NCBI RefSeq assembly: GCF_026013605.1
Contig: NZ_JAPDPJ010000063.1
Coordinates: 1-33,830 of the forward strand
Direction: 5' to 3'
Source of the DNA: Plebeiibacterium sediminum
GTDB taxonomy: Bacteria; Bacteroidota; Bacteroidia; Bacteroidales; Marinilabiliaceae
DNA: 33,830 bases
Positions 25,186 to 33,046 of the stretch are shown in pieces. A program made the translations under genes and the position numbers. The stretch's first letter is position 1, and each line of letters starts with the position of its first letter. Under the pieces are notes generated by a model that searched no databases, was not told the DNA's origin, and saw only the letters and a list, made by a program, of their open reading frames with translations.

Positions 25186-25226
25186 ATACCTCTTTTTTAT
25201 GTAATTACTTAATTTAAAAGAGGTAT
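25186..25226. other. Extended hairpin, unclear terminator
   Basis: ATACCTCTTTT (25186-25196) pairs with AAAAGAGGTAT (25216-25226) over 11 perfect bp. The loop contains the palindrome GTAATTAC (25201-25208). It lies about 95 bases past the TtcA-type gene stop and 34 bases upstream of the protease gene start on the minus strand. It may end the former transcript or sit in the latter's leader. Confidence 0.4.
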
Positions 25227-25321
25227 AGTGTTTTATAAATGTTCATAACATCATTATTAGAATTTTCTCCCAGATTCATCGTTATTTAGGTTTCTAATTT
25301 CTGTAAAATGTTGTAATTAAA

Positions 25322-26053
25322 CTATGATGGCAGGTAATCAGAATCAATATGACTCATAGATTTAAATAGATTGATTCTTGCCTGAACATTTAATTTCTCA
25401 AACTGATTAATCCACTGTCTGGCTTTATTTCTGTAGGTGTGGTCTTCGTAAGGACATTCCTTTTTTAAAGAAACAAATTGTTTAATTCTGGCATATTCTA
25501 TCATTTCTGCATTTGTATTGTAGATTAAAGGACGTATTACATTAATATTTCCATCAAACATAGATAGGGTAGGAGGAATGGATGAAATATTGGCATGCAT
25601 AACCATATTCATTAGCAATGTTTCAATGGCATCATCAAGGTGATGTCCAAAAGCAACTTTTTTAAATTGATTTTTCTGGGCGAAATCAAAAAGCTCTTTA
25701 CGACGATTCCATGAACAAGTAAAGCATGGTTTTTTATTTGGTTTTTCTTCGATTCCTGCATAAGTTCTGATGATATGTAAGTGCACATCCAGTTGCTCAC
25801 AAAATTTGGTTAAGAATTCCTGATCAATTTCATAAGGAACATCTTTAGTAATAATATGTACAGCATGCAATTCATAGGAGATAGGAAGAAATTTTCTTCT
25901 TTCTGATAAGATATCCAGTAAGGAAAGCGAATCTTTACCTCCGGATACAGCCACAAGAATTTTATCATTCTCTGCTATCATCTGATGATGGTTTATGGCA
26001 TCTCCTGATCTCTTGATTACTTTTCGCAGGAAATTTTTTTCGGCTTTTTGCAT
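25322..26053 (-). CDS. TtcA-family tRNA 2-thiolation ATPase
   Basis: TtcA-type enzymes adenylate and thiolate a tRNA cytidine (C32) using an iron-sulfur cluster. The PP-loop VAVSGGKDS is at about 34-42. The cluster ligands fit C110 and C113 (PCFTCSWNRRKEL) and C200 (KKECPYED). The length of 243 residues is somewhat short relative to E. coli TtcA. The TtcA/TuiA group also includes enzymes of other tRNA sites, so the exact target nucleotide is an inference. Confidence 0.85.
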   Translation of the reverse strand: MQKAEKNFLRKVIKRSGDAINHHQMIAENDKILVAVSGGKDSLSLLDILSERRKFLPISYELHAVHIITKDVPYEIDQEFLTKFCEQLDVHLHIIRTYAGIEEKPNKKPCFTCSWNRRKELFDFAQKNQFKKVAFGHHLDDAIETLLMNMVMHANISSIPPTLSMFDGNINVIRPLIYNTNAEMIEYARIKQFVSLKKECPYEDHTYRNKARQWINQFEKLNVQARINLFKSMSHIDSDYLPS

Positions 26054-26099
26054 GATGAGAAAAACGTAAAATCAGTGTAAAGTACTTTTGTAAATAAAA

Positions 26100-26130
26100 A
26101 ATCCCGGATATGTCGAGCATATCCGGGATT
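26100..26130 (-). terminator. Intrinsic terminator after tsf
   Basis: AATCCCGGATATG (26100-26112) pairs with CATATCCGGGATT (26118-26130) over 13 bp with loop TCGAG. It lies 25 bases beyond the tsf stop and is followed on the minus strand by a mostly-T run (from 26092-26099). It ends the rpsB-tsf transcript. Confidence 0.92.
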
Positions 26131-26154
26131 ATATATTTTAACAGCGTTAAACTA

Positions 26155-26979
26155 TTAGCTTAAAGAAAAACGTTTAAACTCAGTAACTGTTAAACCGTTG
26201 CTTGCAGCGTTAAGATATTGCTTAATAGATTGTTTGTTATCTTTAACAAATGCTTGCTCAAGAAGAGTAGATTCTTTAAAGAATTTACCTAAACGACCTT
26301 CTGCAATTTTATCAAGCATAGCCTCTGGCTTACCTTCTTCACGTGCTTTTTCTTTACCAATTCTTAATTCCGACTCAACGATTTCAGCAGGAACAGAATC
26401 TTTATCAACACTTACAGGAGCCATAGCTGCAACTTGCATAGCTACGTCTTTACCAACTTGTACGTCGAAGCCAGCTTGGTTAAAGCCAACAACTACAGAA
26501 AGTTGATTTCCTGGGTGAATGTAAGGAACAACAGTTTCAGCATTAACAACTGAATAATCTGCGATTTCAATTTTTTCGCCGATAACACCGATTTGCTCAG
26601 TAATAACTTCTTTGATAACTACACCATTAAGTTGTAGATCTAAAATGTCTTCTTTAGTAGCAGCATCACTGTTAAGAGCAGCTTCAAGAATTGAATCAGC
26701 TAGAGCAACGAAGCTTTCATTTTTACCAACGAAGTCTGTTTCACATTTTAAAATGATAACAGCACCTTTTTTACCGTCAGCAGAAACTTTTGCTAAAGTA
26801 CAACCTTCAGTAGTTTCACGATCAGCACGTTTACTAGCCATTGCCTGACCTTTTTTACGGATGATTTCAACAGCAGCGTCAAAATCGCCATCAGTTTCGG
26901 TTAATGCCTTTTTACAGTCCATCATACCGGCACCAGTCATCTCTCTAAGTTTTTTTACGTCAGCAGCTTTAATCGCCAT
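26155..26979 (-). CDS. tsf: Elongation factor Ts
   Basis: EF-Ts is the guanine-nucleotide exchange factor of EF-Tu. The N-terminal UBA-like domain (ADVKKLREMTGAGMMDCKKAL) and the exchange core ILKCETDFVGKNESFV are intact. Further segments are HPGNQLSVVVGF and VAMQVAAMAPVSVD, and the C-terminal FVKDNKQSIKQYL. The length of 274 residues is normal. It follows rpsB after 32 bp, the usual order, and is ended by a strong terminator. Confidence 0.98.
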   Translation of the reverse strand: MAIKAADVKKLREMTGAGMMDCKKALTETDGDFDAAVEIIRKKGQAMASKRADRETTEGCTLAKVSADGKKGAVIILKCETDFVGKNESFVALADSILEAALNSDAATKEDILDLQLNGVVIKEVITEQIGVIGEKIEIADYSVVNAETVVPYIHPGNQLSVVVGFNQAGFDVQVGKDVAMQVAAMAPVSVDKDSVPAEIVESELRIGKEKAREEGKPEAMLDKIAEGRLGKFFKESTLLEQAFVKDNKQSIKQYLNAASNGLTVTEFKRFSLS

Positions 26980-27011
26980 GATATTATCTTTTTTTAGATG
27001 ATTAAATTGAA

Positions 27012-27824
27012 TTATTCAGCTGCACCTTCTTCTTTAGAAGTTGCTTCTGAAGCTTCTGCTTTAGCAGCAGCTTTTTTCTCGTCTTTTTTAGCAGCTTTGT
27101 CTTTTTTAGCAGCAGCTTCACTTTCACGATCTACTTTTCTTTCGCTTAATCCTTCTTCAATAGCTTTCACCATGATATCAGTGATTAATTCGATAGATTT
27201 AGTTGCATCATCGTTTGCTGGGATAACATAATCCAAGTTTGCTGGATTAGAGTTAGTATCCACTACTCCAAACACAGGAATGTTTAATCTGTTAGCCTCA
27301 CGCACTGCAATGTGCTCTTTCATTACATCAATAACGAACATAGCAGCAGGAAGACGAGTAAGGTCAGCAATACTTCCTAATGTTTTTTCTAACTTAGCTC
27401 TTTGACGAGTGATTTGAAGACGCTCTCTTTTAGAAAGGTTTTTCCAAGCACTAGGATCAGCCATAAGCTTATCGATAGAACCCATTTTTTTAACAGCCTT
27501 ACGGATTGTTGGGAAGTTTGTAAGCATACCTCCAGGCCAACGCTCCACAACGTAAGGCATATTAACACCTTTCATTTTTTCAGCAATAATTTCTTTTGCT
27601 TGTTTTTTAGTAGCAACGAATAAAATTTTTCGTCCAGATCTTGCAATCTGTTTTAATGCGTTTGCTGCTTCTTCAATTTTAGCAGCGGTTTTATGTAGAT
27701 CGATAATGTGGATCCCGTTACGCTCCATAAAAATGTAAGGAGCCATTGCTGGATTCCACTTTCTTTTTAAGTGACCAAAGTGTACTCCGGCCTCTAATAA
27801 TTCATCGAAATTTGTTCTTGCCAT
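27012..27824 (-). CDS. rpsB: 30S ribosomal protein S2
   Basis: S2 joins the 30S subunit late and contacts S1. The N-terminus (FDELLEAGVHFGHLKRKWNP), IHIIDLHKTA, and RWPGGMLTNF are diagnostic. Residues 230-270 form a Lys/Ala/Glu-rich tail (KKDKAAKKDEKKAAA) that extends beyond the compact S2 fold, a feature seen in many Bacteroidota. The 147-bp upstream region (27825-27971) holds no -7 element and contains TTTACA-TTC-TGTAAA (27845-27859) and an AGCTT-CAACT-AAGCT hairpin read on the minus strand, possibly a translational control leader. The gene may be read from the rplM promoter. Confidence 0.98.
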   Translation of the reverse strand: MARTNFDELLEAGVHFGHLKRKWNPAMAPYIFMERNGIHIIDLHKTAAKIEEAANALKQIARSGRKILFVATKKQAKEIIAEKMKGVNMPYVVERWPGGMLTNFPTIRKAVKKMGSIDKLMADPSAWKNLSKRERLQITRQRAKLEKTLGSIADLTRLPAAMFVIDVMKEHIAVREANRLNIPVFGVVDTNSNPANLDYVIPANDDATKSIELITDIMVKAIEEGLSERKVDRESEAAAKKDKAAKKDEKKAAAKAEASEATSKEEGAAE

Positions 27825-27971
27825 TTTTGTTTTTTTTAAAGTCGTTTACATTCTGTAAATATCAACTTCTAAGTAGTCATTTCGTGCTGAGATTAGCTTA
27901 GTTGAAGCTTTTGTTTACAGCATGGTAAAATGAATCTTAGCAGTTTAGATACTAAACGCACCCGAAAAATA

Positions 27972-28364
27972 TTAACGCTTACTAAATTGAAATTTCTTAC
28001 GTGCTTTTGGTTGACCAGGTTTTTTACGCTCAACAACTCTTGCGTCGCGTGTCATAAATCCTTGTGCTTTTAAAGCAGGTTTATTTTCTTCGTTAACTTT
28101 TACTAGTGCACGAGCAACAGCTAATCTAATAGCTTCTGCTTGTCCTTTAATTCCGCCACCGTAAACATTTACTTTAATATCATAGTTTTCAGCTACTCCT
28201 AAAGTGTTTAACGGCTGAGTTACTATATATTGTAAAATTGGTGATGGAAAGAATTCCTTAAGGTCACGCTTATTAATGGTAATTTGTCCTTTACCCTCGC
28301 TCAAATAAATACGAGCCACAGCAGCTTTTCTTCTACCTATTGCGTTTATTACTTCCATACTCAT
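27972..28364 (-). CDS. rpsI: 30S ribosomal protein S9
   Basis: S9 lies in the 30S head. Conserved parts are NAIGRRKAAVARIYLSEGKG, VNVYGGGIKGQAEAIRLAVARAL and the C-terminal RKKPGQPKARKKFQFSKR that reaches the P-site. Its ATG shares one base with the TAA of rplM (TAATG), so the two are translationally coupled. The length of 130 residues is normal. Confidence 0.98.
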   Translation of the reverse strand: MSMEVINAIGRRKAAVARIYLSEGKGQITINKRDLKEFFPSPILQYIVTQPLNTLGVAENYDIKVNVYGGGIKGQAEAIRLAVARALVKVNEENKPALKAQGFMTRDARVVERKKPGQPKARKKFQFSKR

Positions 28365-28819
28365 TACTTATATAAGTTTAAATCAATAGTTTTTGGCTTT
28401 TGTGCCTCTTGTTTATGCTCAGCTCCAGCATACACAAATAGGTTGCTGAATAATTGACGTCCTAAACGATTTTTTGGCAACATACCTTTTACCGCTCTCT
28501 CTACAAGTCTCTCTGGACTCTTTGCAAACAATTCTGCAGGAGTAACATTTGTACGTCCGCCTGGAAATCCTGAGTGATAGAAGAATTCTCTTCCTTCCCA
28601 CTTGTTTCCTGTTAAACGAACTTTGTCTGCGTTAATAATGATTACATTATCACCACAGTCTACATGAGGAGTGTAATTTGGCTTGTACTTTCCACGTAAC
28701 AATTTTGCTACTTTTGAAGCCAAACGTCCAACTATCATGTCTGTTGCATCTACAACAACCCACTCTTTATTAGCAGTTGCTTTGTTTGCCGATACTGTTT
28801 TGTAACTTAAAGTATTCAC
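28364..28819 (-). CDS. rplM: 50S ribosomal protein L13
   Basis: L13 is an early-assembling 50S protein. The family sequences EWVVVDATDMIVGRLASKVA, YTPHVDCGDNVIIINADKV and FFYHSGFPGGRTNVTPAEL are intact. The start codon is GTG at 28817-28819, since no ATG exists in frame nearby. The length of 151 residues is normal. The promoter at 28978-29009 gives an approximately 155-base leader, which could hold a control site. Confidence 0.97.
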   Translation of the reverse strand: MNTLSYKTVSANKATANKEWVVVDATDMIVGRLASKVAKLLRGKYKPNYTPHVDCGDNVIIINADKVRLTGNKWEGREFFYHSGFPGGRTNVTPAELFAKSPERLVERAVKGMLPKNRLGRQLFSNLFVYAGAEHKQEAQKPKTIDLNLYK

Positions 28820-28977
28820 AGTCTTCCTTTGTTAATAAATTAAAAAAATAAACAGATTCAAACAGCCATAACAATCTAACTAACAATCTTATGCATTTTA
28901 TCTTCCCATCAACAAAATAGCGCTAAGTTGTTCAATTATATTGCCTTAAACTGTTCGGCACGAATAATAATCGGCCG

Positions 28978-29009
28978 CAAAAGTACAGTTTATTTTTCTT
29001 ATAACCCAA
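28978..29009 (-). promoter_or_regulatory. Promoter for rplM-rpsI (TTG-N21-TACTTTTG)
   Basis: On the minus strand, TTG (29007-29009) is followed 21 bp on by TACTTTTG (28978-28985). The spacing and -7 sequence fit the Bacteroidota consensus. It is back to back with the promoter of the deaminase gene (29027-29034). Confidence 0.6.
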
Positions 29010-29026
29010 TAAAAATCAAAAAAATG

Positions 29027-29034
29027 TATATTTG
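29027..29034 (+). promoter_or_regulatory. -7 promoter element (TATATTTG) for the guanine deaminase operon
   Basis: This exact TAnnTTTG match gives a leader of about 31 bases to the ATG at 29069. No TTTG box is visible at the usual spacing. Confidence 0.5.
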
Positions 29035-29068
29035 TTAGCTATTAATTTTTAAAGAAAAACCAAAAAGG

Positions 29069-29539
29069 ATGAACAATCATAATATATTCATGTCTAGAGC
29101 AATAGAATTATCTGAGAATAATGTAAAAAATGGGGGTGGTCCTTTTGGCGCTGTCATCGTAAAAGAAGGAAAAATTGTTGCCGAAGGTTTTAATCAGGTG
29201 ACTCAAAATAATGATCCGACTGCTCATGCTGAAGTCACAGCTATTAGAAATGCAGCTTCCCATTTAAGTACCTATGATTTATCAGGTTGTGTTATTTACA
29301 CGTCGTGTGAACCGTGCCCCATGTGTTTGGGTGCGATATACTGGTCAGGAATCAGAGAAATGTATTACGGAAACACGCAAAAGAATGCGGCTTCTATAGG
29401 TTTTGATGATGAGTTTATATATAAGGAAATTGATAAACCTATTTCGGAAAGGAAGTTAGTGACCACACAATTGATGAATGAGGAAGCATTAAAGGCTTTT
29501 CGATTATGGCAGGATTTAGAAGATAAAATTGAGTATTAA
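29069..29539 (+). CDS. guaD: Guanine deaminase (CDA-fold, GuaD type)
   Basis: GuaD converts guanine to xanthine. Zinc ligands H53, C83 and C86 are present in TAHAEVTAIR and SCEPCPMCLGAI, with E55 the proton shuttle. The downstream part IGFDDEFIYKEIDKP and the C-terminal Trp/Tyr-rich end (LWQDLEDKIEY) follow the guanine-specific bacterial enzyme pattern rather than the tRNA-specific TadA. The length of 156 residues is that of B. subtilis GuaD. Its TAA overlaps the ATG of the glycosylase gene by one base. Confidence 0.9.
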   Translation: MNNHNIFMSRAIELSENNVKNGGGPFGAVIVKEGKIVAEGFNQVTQNNDPTAHAEVTAIRNAASHLSTYDLSGCVIYTSCEPCPMCLGAIYWSGIREMYYGNTQKNAASIGFDDEFIYKEIDKPISERKLVTTQLMNEEALKAFRLWQDLEDKIEY

Positions 29540-30051
29540 TGAAATTAGACCAATCATTCTTTTTGCGAAATGCTTTGGATGTAGCTCCGGAGCTAATAGG
29601 TAAAAAGATTGTGAGAATTTTTGAGGGTGGAATTAGGGAAGAGTTTATTATAACAGAAGTTGAGGCATATTGTGGTCAGGAGGATTTGGCTTGTCATGCA
29701 AGTAAGGGACGTACTCAAAGAACTGAGGTTATGTTTCATCAAGGGGGCAAGGTTTATGTCTATTTGATCTATGGTATGTATTGGATGTTGAATTTTGTTT
29801 GTGGAGATGAGAACGATGCTCAGGCCGTTCTAATTCGTGGTGTAAAAGGTATATCGGGTCCTGGCAGATTAGGAAAGCGGTTGGCTTTGGATAAAAGCTT
29901 TTATGGAGAAGATTTATCTCAATCGAAACGAATATGGTTAGAGAATGGAGTACAACAAGATTGCACCATTCAGGTATCTAAAAGAATTGGTGTTGAATAT
30001 GCAGGTGAATTATGGGGGAATAAACTTTATCGGTTTTATACTGATTTATAA
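29539..30051 (+). CDS. Alkyladenine DNA glycosylase (AAG/MPG family)
   Basis: AAG removes 3-methyladenine, hypoxanthine and related alkylated purines. The active-site pattern is intact: E42 and Y44 in ITEVEAYCGQEDLACHA (H53), then VYLIYGMYWMLN with a catalytic Tyr and Asn, and the GPGRLGKRLAL segment. The length of 170 residues is slightly short but complete. The ATG overlaps the deaminase stop (TAATG). The last 16 bases overlap the convergent LytTR regulator gene. Confidence 0.93.
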   Translation: MKLDQSFFLRNALDVAPELIGKKIVRIFEGGIREEFIITEVEAYCGQEDLACHASKGRTQRTEVMFHQGGKVYVYLIYGMYWMLNFVCGDENDAQAVLIRGVKGISGPGRLGKRLALDKSFYGEDLSQSKRIWLENGVQQDCTIQVSKRIGVEYAGELWGNKLYRFYTDL

Positions 30052-30824
30052 GATTTAATTCTTACCTCAGACTTGGTATTCTTATGCCAATTTTGAGTTA
30101 ATATCCCCAGTCTCTTTTTTTCAAAAGGAATAGTTAGGTGATTTGTTAATGTTAGTAGCTTAGTTGAATAATCGACAGCTAGAATATGGTTGATGTTAAC
30201 AATAAATAGTGGGTGACATCGGAAAAAATTATAAGATTGAAGCATGGATTCATACCTTCGTAAAGGTTCTTTAATTTCAATTTGTTTTCCTGTTTCTAAA
30301 GCAAAGTATGAAAGAGAATAATGCGATTCTCCATAAATTATAGCGGAGATTGGTACGGATAGGATTTGGCTTTTTGTTTTAAAAATAATTTGCTTGTCCT
30401 CGTTTTCATAATTCGTATTAATAAAGAAGGTTTGCATTTTCTTTTTGTAACCTTCTTCAACTAATTCGGTAATTACATTATCAACTGTAATTAACAGATC
30501 GCTGATGTCGAGAGGTTTGTAAATGAAATCAATAGAAGCAAATCTAATGTCATCAAGAGCATATTCCTGATATGCTGACATGAATATGACTTTATAACTC
30601 AAGTGTGTGGTTTTCTTCAAAACTTCAATTGCTGTTCCATTAATTAAATGCATGTCAAGAATGGCAATATCTGGTTTGTAAGTATTCAGTGCTTCAATTG
30701 TGTTTTCTAAAGAATCTGTTTTAGCTACAATTTGTATAGAAATAAAATTTTGAACAAGAATAGTATGTATAGCATTTCTAATTCTATGATCATCATCGGC
30801 TAATAAAACACTTATATTTTTCAT
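30036..30824 (-). CDS. LytTR-family response regulator
   Basis: This 262-residue regulator has a receiver domain (1-125) with the acidic pocket D10-D12, phosphoacceptor D57 (AILDMHL), and IDFIYKPLD near the conserved Lys. A LytTR DNA-binding domain follows (about 140-245), with HPLFIVNINHILAVDY and a strand-rich core. LytTR regulators bind direct repeats. It follows its kinase gene by 24 bp and is likely co-transcribed. Confidence 0.94.
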   Translation of the reverse strand: MKNISVLLADDDHRIRNAIHTILVQNFISIQIVAKTDSLENTIEALNTYKPDIAILDMHLINGTAIEVLKKTTHLSYKVIFMSAYQEYALDDIRFASIDFIYKPLDISDLLITVDNVITELVEEGYKKKMQTFFINTNYENEDKQIIFKTKSQILSVPISAIIYGESHYSLSYFALETGKQIEIKEPLRRYESMLQSYNFFRCHPLFIVNINHILAVDYSTKLLTLTNHLTIPFEKKRLGILTQNWHKNTKSEVRIKSYKSV

Positions 30825-30848
30825 GGTTAGTGTGATTTATTATGAATA

Positions 30849-32816
30849 CTACTTTTTATTTAGTCTGTTTTTTTCTGCTATACTTATAATTGGAAGTTCA
30901 AATTGAACTAAAACGCCACTTTCTGAAGGTTTTATATCTTGTATATCTGTAATTTTAAAGTGAGCTTTTTTATGCGTCATCTTTTTAATTACATCCAGGC
31001 GTTCGTTTGTAATTTTAATAGCCATTGACTCGTGTTTAGAACCTATGGCCCCGGCTTTTTGAGATGCTTTCCATCCAATACCATTGTCCTCTATTTCAAT
31101 TTTTAGTGTACTGTTTTGTTTGAAAAATCGAATGTTGATGATTCCTTTATCTCCAATGCTTTTAATTCCATGTTCAATAGAATTTTCAACAAATGGCTGG
31201 GTTAACATTGGAGGAATTAATACGTCATCTTCGTTTATGTTCTCATCTATATGAATATTGTATTGAAAAGGATAAACAAATCTTAATCGTTGTAGCTCAA
31301 GGTAATATCCAAGCATCTTGTTTTCATCCTTTAAAGGAACGTATTCGTATTCAGAGCTTCTTAAAACCTGACGCATTAACGAAGCAAAGTCAGAAAGAAA
31401 TTGCGAAGATTTTTTCATGTCATTTTCAAGGATGTAAACCTGAATAGCGCTAAGTGCATTGAAAATGAAATGTGGATTCATTTGAGTGCGCAACAATCTT
31501 TGTTGCATTAGGATATTGTTGTATTTAGATCGTAGTTTTAATTGTCTGAATGATAATACAACAACAATAATTAATACAAAAGCTAATATGAAAGTGAACA
31601 GCAATGTCTTTTTTTGAACAGCAATGAGTTTGTTTTGTAGTTCTGTTTTGTTGTTTAAAAATTGAATCTGATTTTGAGTTTGTTCCAGATTTTGAGAAGC
31701 CTCAACGGCAACTAGGTGTCTTAAATTTTCCTCATTAATTATGCTGTCTTTATATATTTCAGCAGTTTTTAAAAAATCGAGTGCTTTTTTGTTGTTGTTA
31801 AGTGCTTCATATGCACCGGATAGTAACCTGCTGCATGCCTCAATTTGGTTTTTTGAACCTACTTCCATGGCAATTTTAAGCCCATTTTCTAAATTTTTTA
31901 TGCCTTTAAAATAGTCTTTAGTTAGCAAATAAGTTTCACCAAGAATAGTGTAGCTTACTGAAATGTTTATTTTGTCTCTGGACTGTTTGTTAAAAACCAA
32001 GGCTTGTTCCAGGTAATTAATGGCTGTGTTGAATTGTTTTTTGAGTTTGTAGGCGTCTCCAATGCTGTTGTAATTAATGGCTTTACCTCCAATTGAATTG
32101 ATTTGGGTGTTGTACTCAAACGATTTATTAAAATAAACAAGAGCAGAATCTATTAAACCAAGAGATTTAACAGATTCTCCAATGTTGTTGTAATTTATGG
32201 CAAGACCAAGCTTGTTATTTTGTTGCTTTGATATTTCCAGTGATTTTTTGAAGTATTCAATTGATACGTGGTAGCGTTGTAAATTGGTGTATACATTGCC
32301 TAAACCATTTATAGAAACTGCCATTTGAAAAGTATCATGAATAGATTCTGCTATATTCATGGCTTCCAGATGGAGGTCAAGGGCATTTTTGTTTTCATCC
32401 ATTCTTCGATAAACTACAGCCAGTAAATTTAAATACTTTGTAATTAAAGGTTTGTTATTTAATGATCTGGCAATTTCAACAGCTTTTTCGTGGAGTTCGA
32501 GTGCATTGTTAAATTCAGACCTGTTTCGATATCTGACACCTAGAGTGCTATATATAAGTGCTTGTTGCTCCAGAAAGTTATTTTTTTGAGCAATCTCTTG
32601 TGCTTGAATGAGATAGTCGTCGAGAACAGGGGCGGAAATTAAATTTTGTTCGTAAAAAGTATTGGATTGTTTAATCAGGTTTGAAACAACAGTAGAATCA
32701 GTTTTAGAAAGACTTATTTCATGAGTTGGATTGGGGTTAGCCTTTTTTTTATTTGAACAATTAACAAAGCAAAAAATTACTATAGATACGATGATATTTA
32801 ACTTAATTTGCTTCAT
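30849..32816 (-). CDS. TPR-containing LytS-type sensor histidine kinase
   Basis: The 655-residue protein begins with a lipoprotein-like signal peptide ending near C20. About seven TPR repeats follow (residues 50-350), then a coiled coil and one membrane segment at about 404-423. The His_kinase domain with H449 (TQMNPHFIFNAL) and an ATPase domain with DNGIGW come last. TPRs on the outside probably sense peptides or proteins. It pairs with the LytTR regulator 24 bp downstream. The unusually long sensor region and lack of a PAS domain are typical of Bacteroidota kinases. Confidence 0.92.
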   Translation of the reverse strand: MKQIKLNIIVSIVIFCFVNCSNKKKANPNPTHEISLSKTDSTVVSNLIKQSNTFYEQNLISAPVLDDYLIQAQEIAQKNNFLEQQALIYSTLGVRYRNRSEFNNALELHEKAVEIARSLNNKPLITKYLNLLAVVYRRMDENKNALDLHLEAMNIAESIHDTFQMAVSINGLGNVYTNLQRYHVSIEYFKKSLEISKQQNNKLGLAINYNNIGESVKSLGLIDSALVYFNKSFEYNTQINSIGGKAINYNSIGDAYKLKKQFNTAINYLEQALVFNKQSRDKINISVSYTILGETYLLTKDYFKGIKNLENGLKIAMEVGSKNQIEACSRLLSGAYEALNNNKKALDFLKTAEIYKDSIINEENLRHLVAVEASQNLEQTQNQIQFLNNKTELQNKLIAVQKKTLLFTFILAFVLIIVVVLSFRQLKLRSKYNNILMQQRLLRTQMNPHFIFNALSAIQVYILENDMKKSSQFLSDFASLMRQVLRSSEYEYVPLKDENKMLGYYLELQRLRFVYPFQYNIHIDENINEDDVLIPPMLTQPFVENSIEHGIKSIGDKGIINIRFFKQNSTLKIEIEDNGIGWKASQKAGAIGSKHESMAIKITNERLDVIKKMTHKKAHFKITDIQDIKPSESGVLVQFELPIISIAEKNRLNKK

Positions 32817-32856
32817 AAATTTAATTTGTTTTGTAATTTAATGTTTTAAGTACTTT

Positions 32857-32898
32857 GTTATGTGATTGTTATGTGACTATTTATTAACTATTTATTAA
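32857..32898. promoter_or_regulatory. Two phased 11-bp direct repeats upstream of the LytTR operon
   Basis: GTTATGTGA occurs at 32857-32865 and 32868-32876, then CTATTTATTAA occurs at 32877-32887 and 32888-32898. Both pairs have an 11-bp period, one helical turn. LytTR regulators bind direct repeats, so this is a candidate autoregulatory site. Confidence 0.4.
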
Positions 32899-32917
32899 CA
32901 TGTGTTCTATATTTAAA

Positions 32918-32946
32918 AACTTAGGTATAATTAATGTACCTGAGTT
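32918..32946. promoter_or_regulatory. Inverted repeat upstream of the SdiA-type lipoprotein gene
   Basis: AACTTAGGTA (32918-32927) and TACCTGAGTT (32937-32946) match over 9 of 10 bp around a 9-base spacer. It lies 46 bp before the TATATTTG element and could be an operator. Confidence 0.3.
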
Positions 32947-32991
32947 AACAGGCAAATAGTTACTGTTTCATTCAATAGCTTTTATTTAAAC

Positions 32992-32999
32992 TATATTTG
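32992..32999 (+). promoter_or_regulatory. -7 promoter element (TATATTTG) for the lipoprotein gene at 33047
   Basis: An exact TAnnTTTG match; TTTC at 32966-32969 lies 22 bp upstream as a near -33 box. The leader to the ATG is about 44 bases. Confidence 0.5.
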
Positions 33000-33046
33000 C
33001 GCTGTTTCAATATTGATAATTCTAAATTGAACTAATCTTTTATTTC

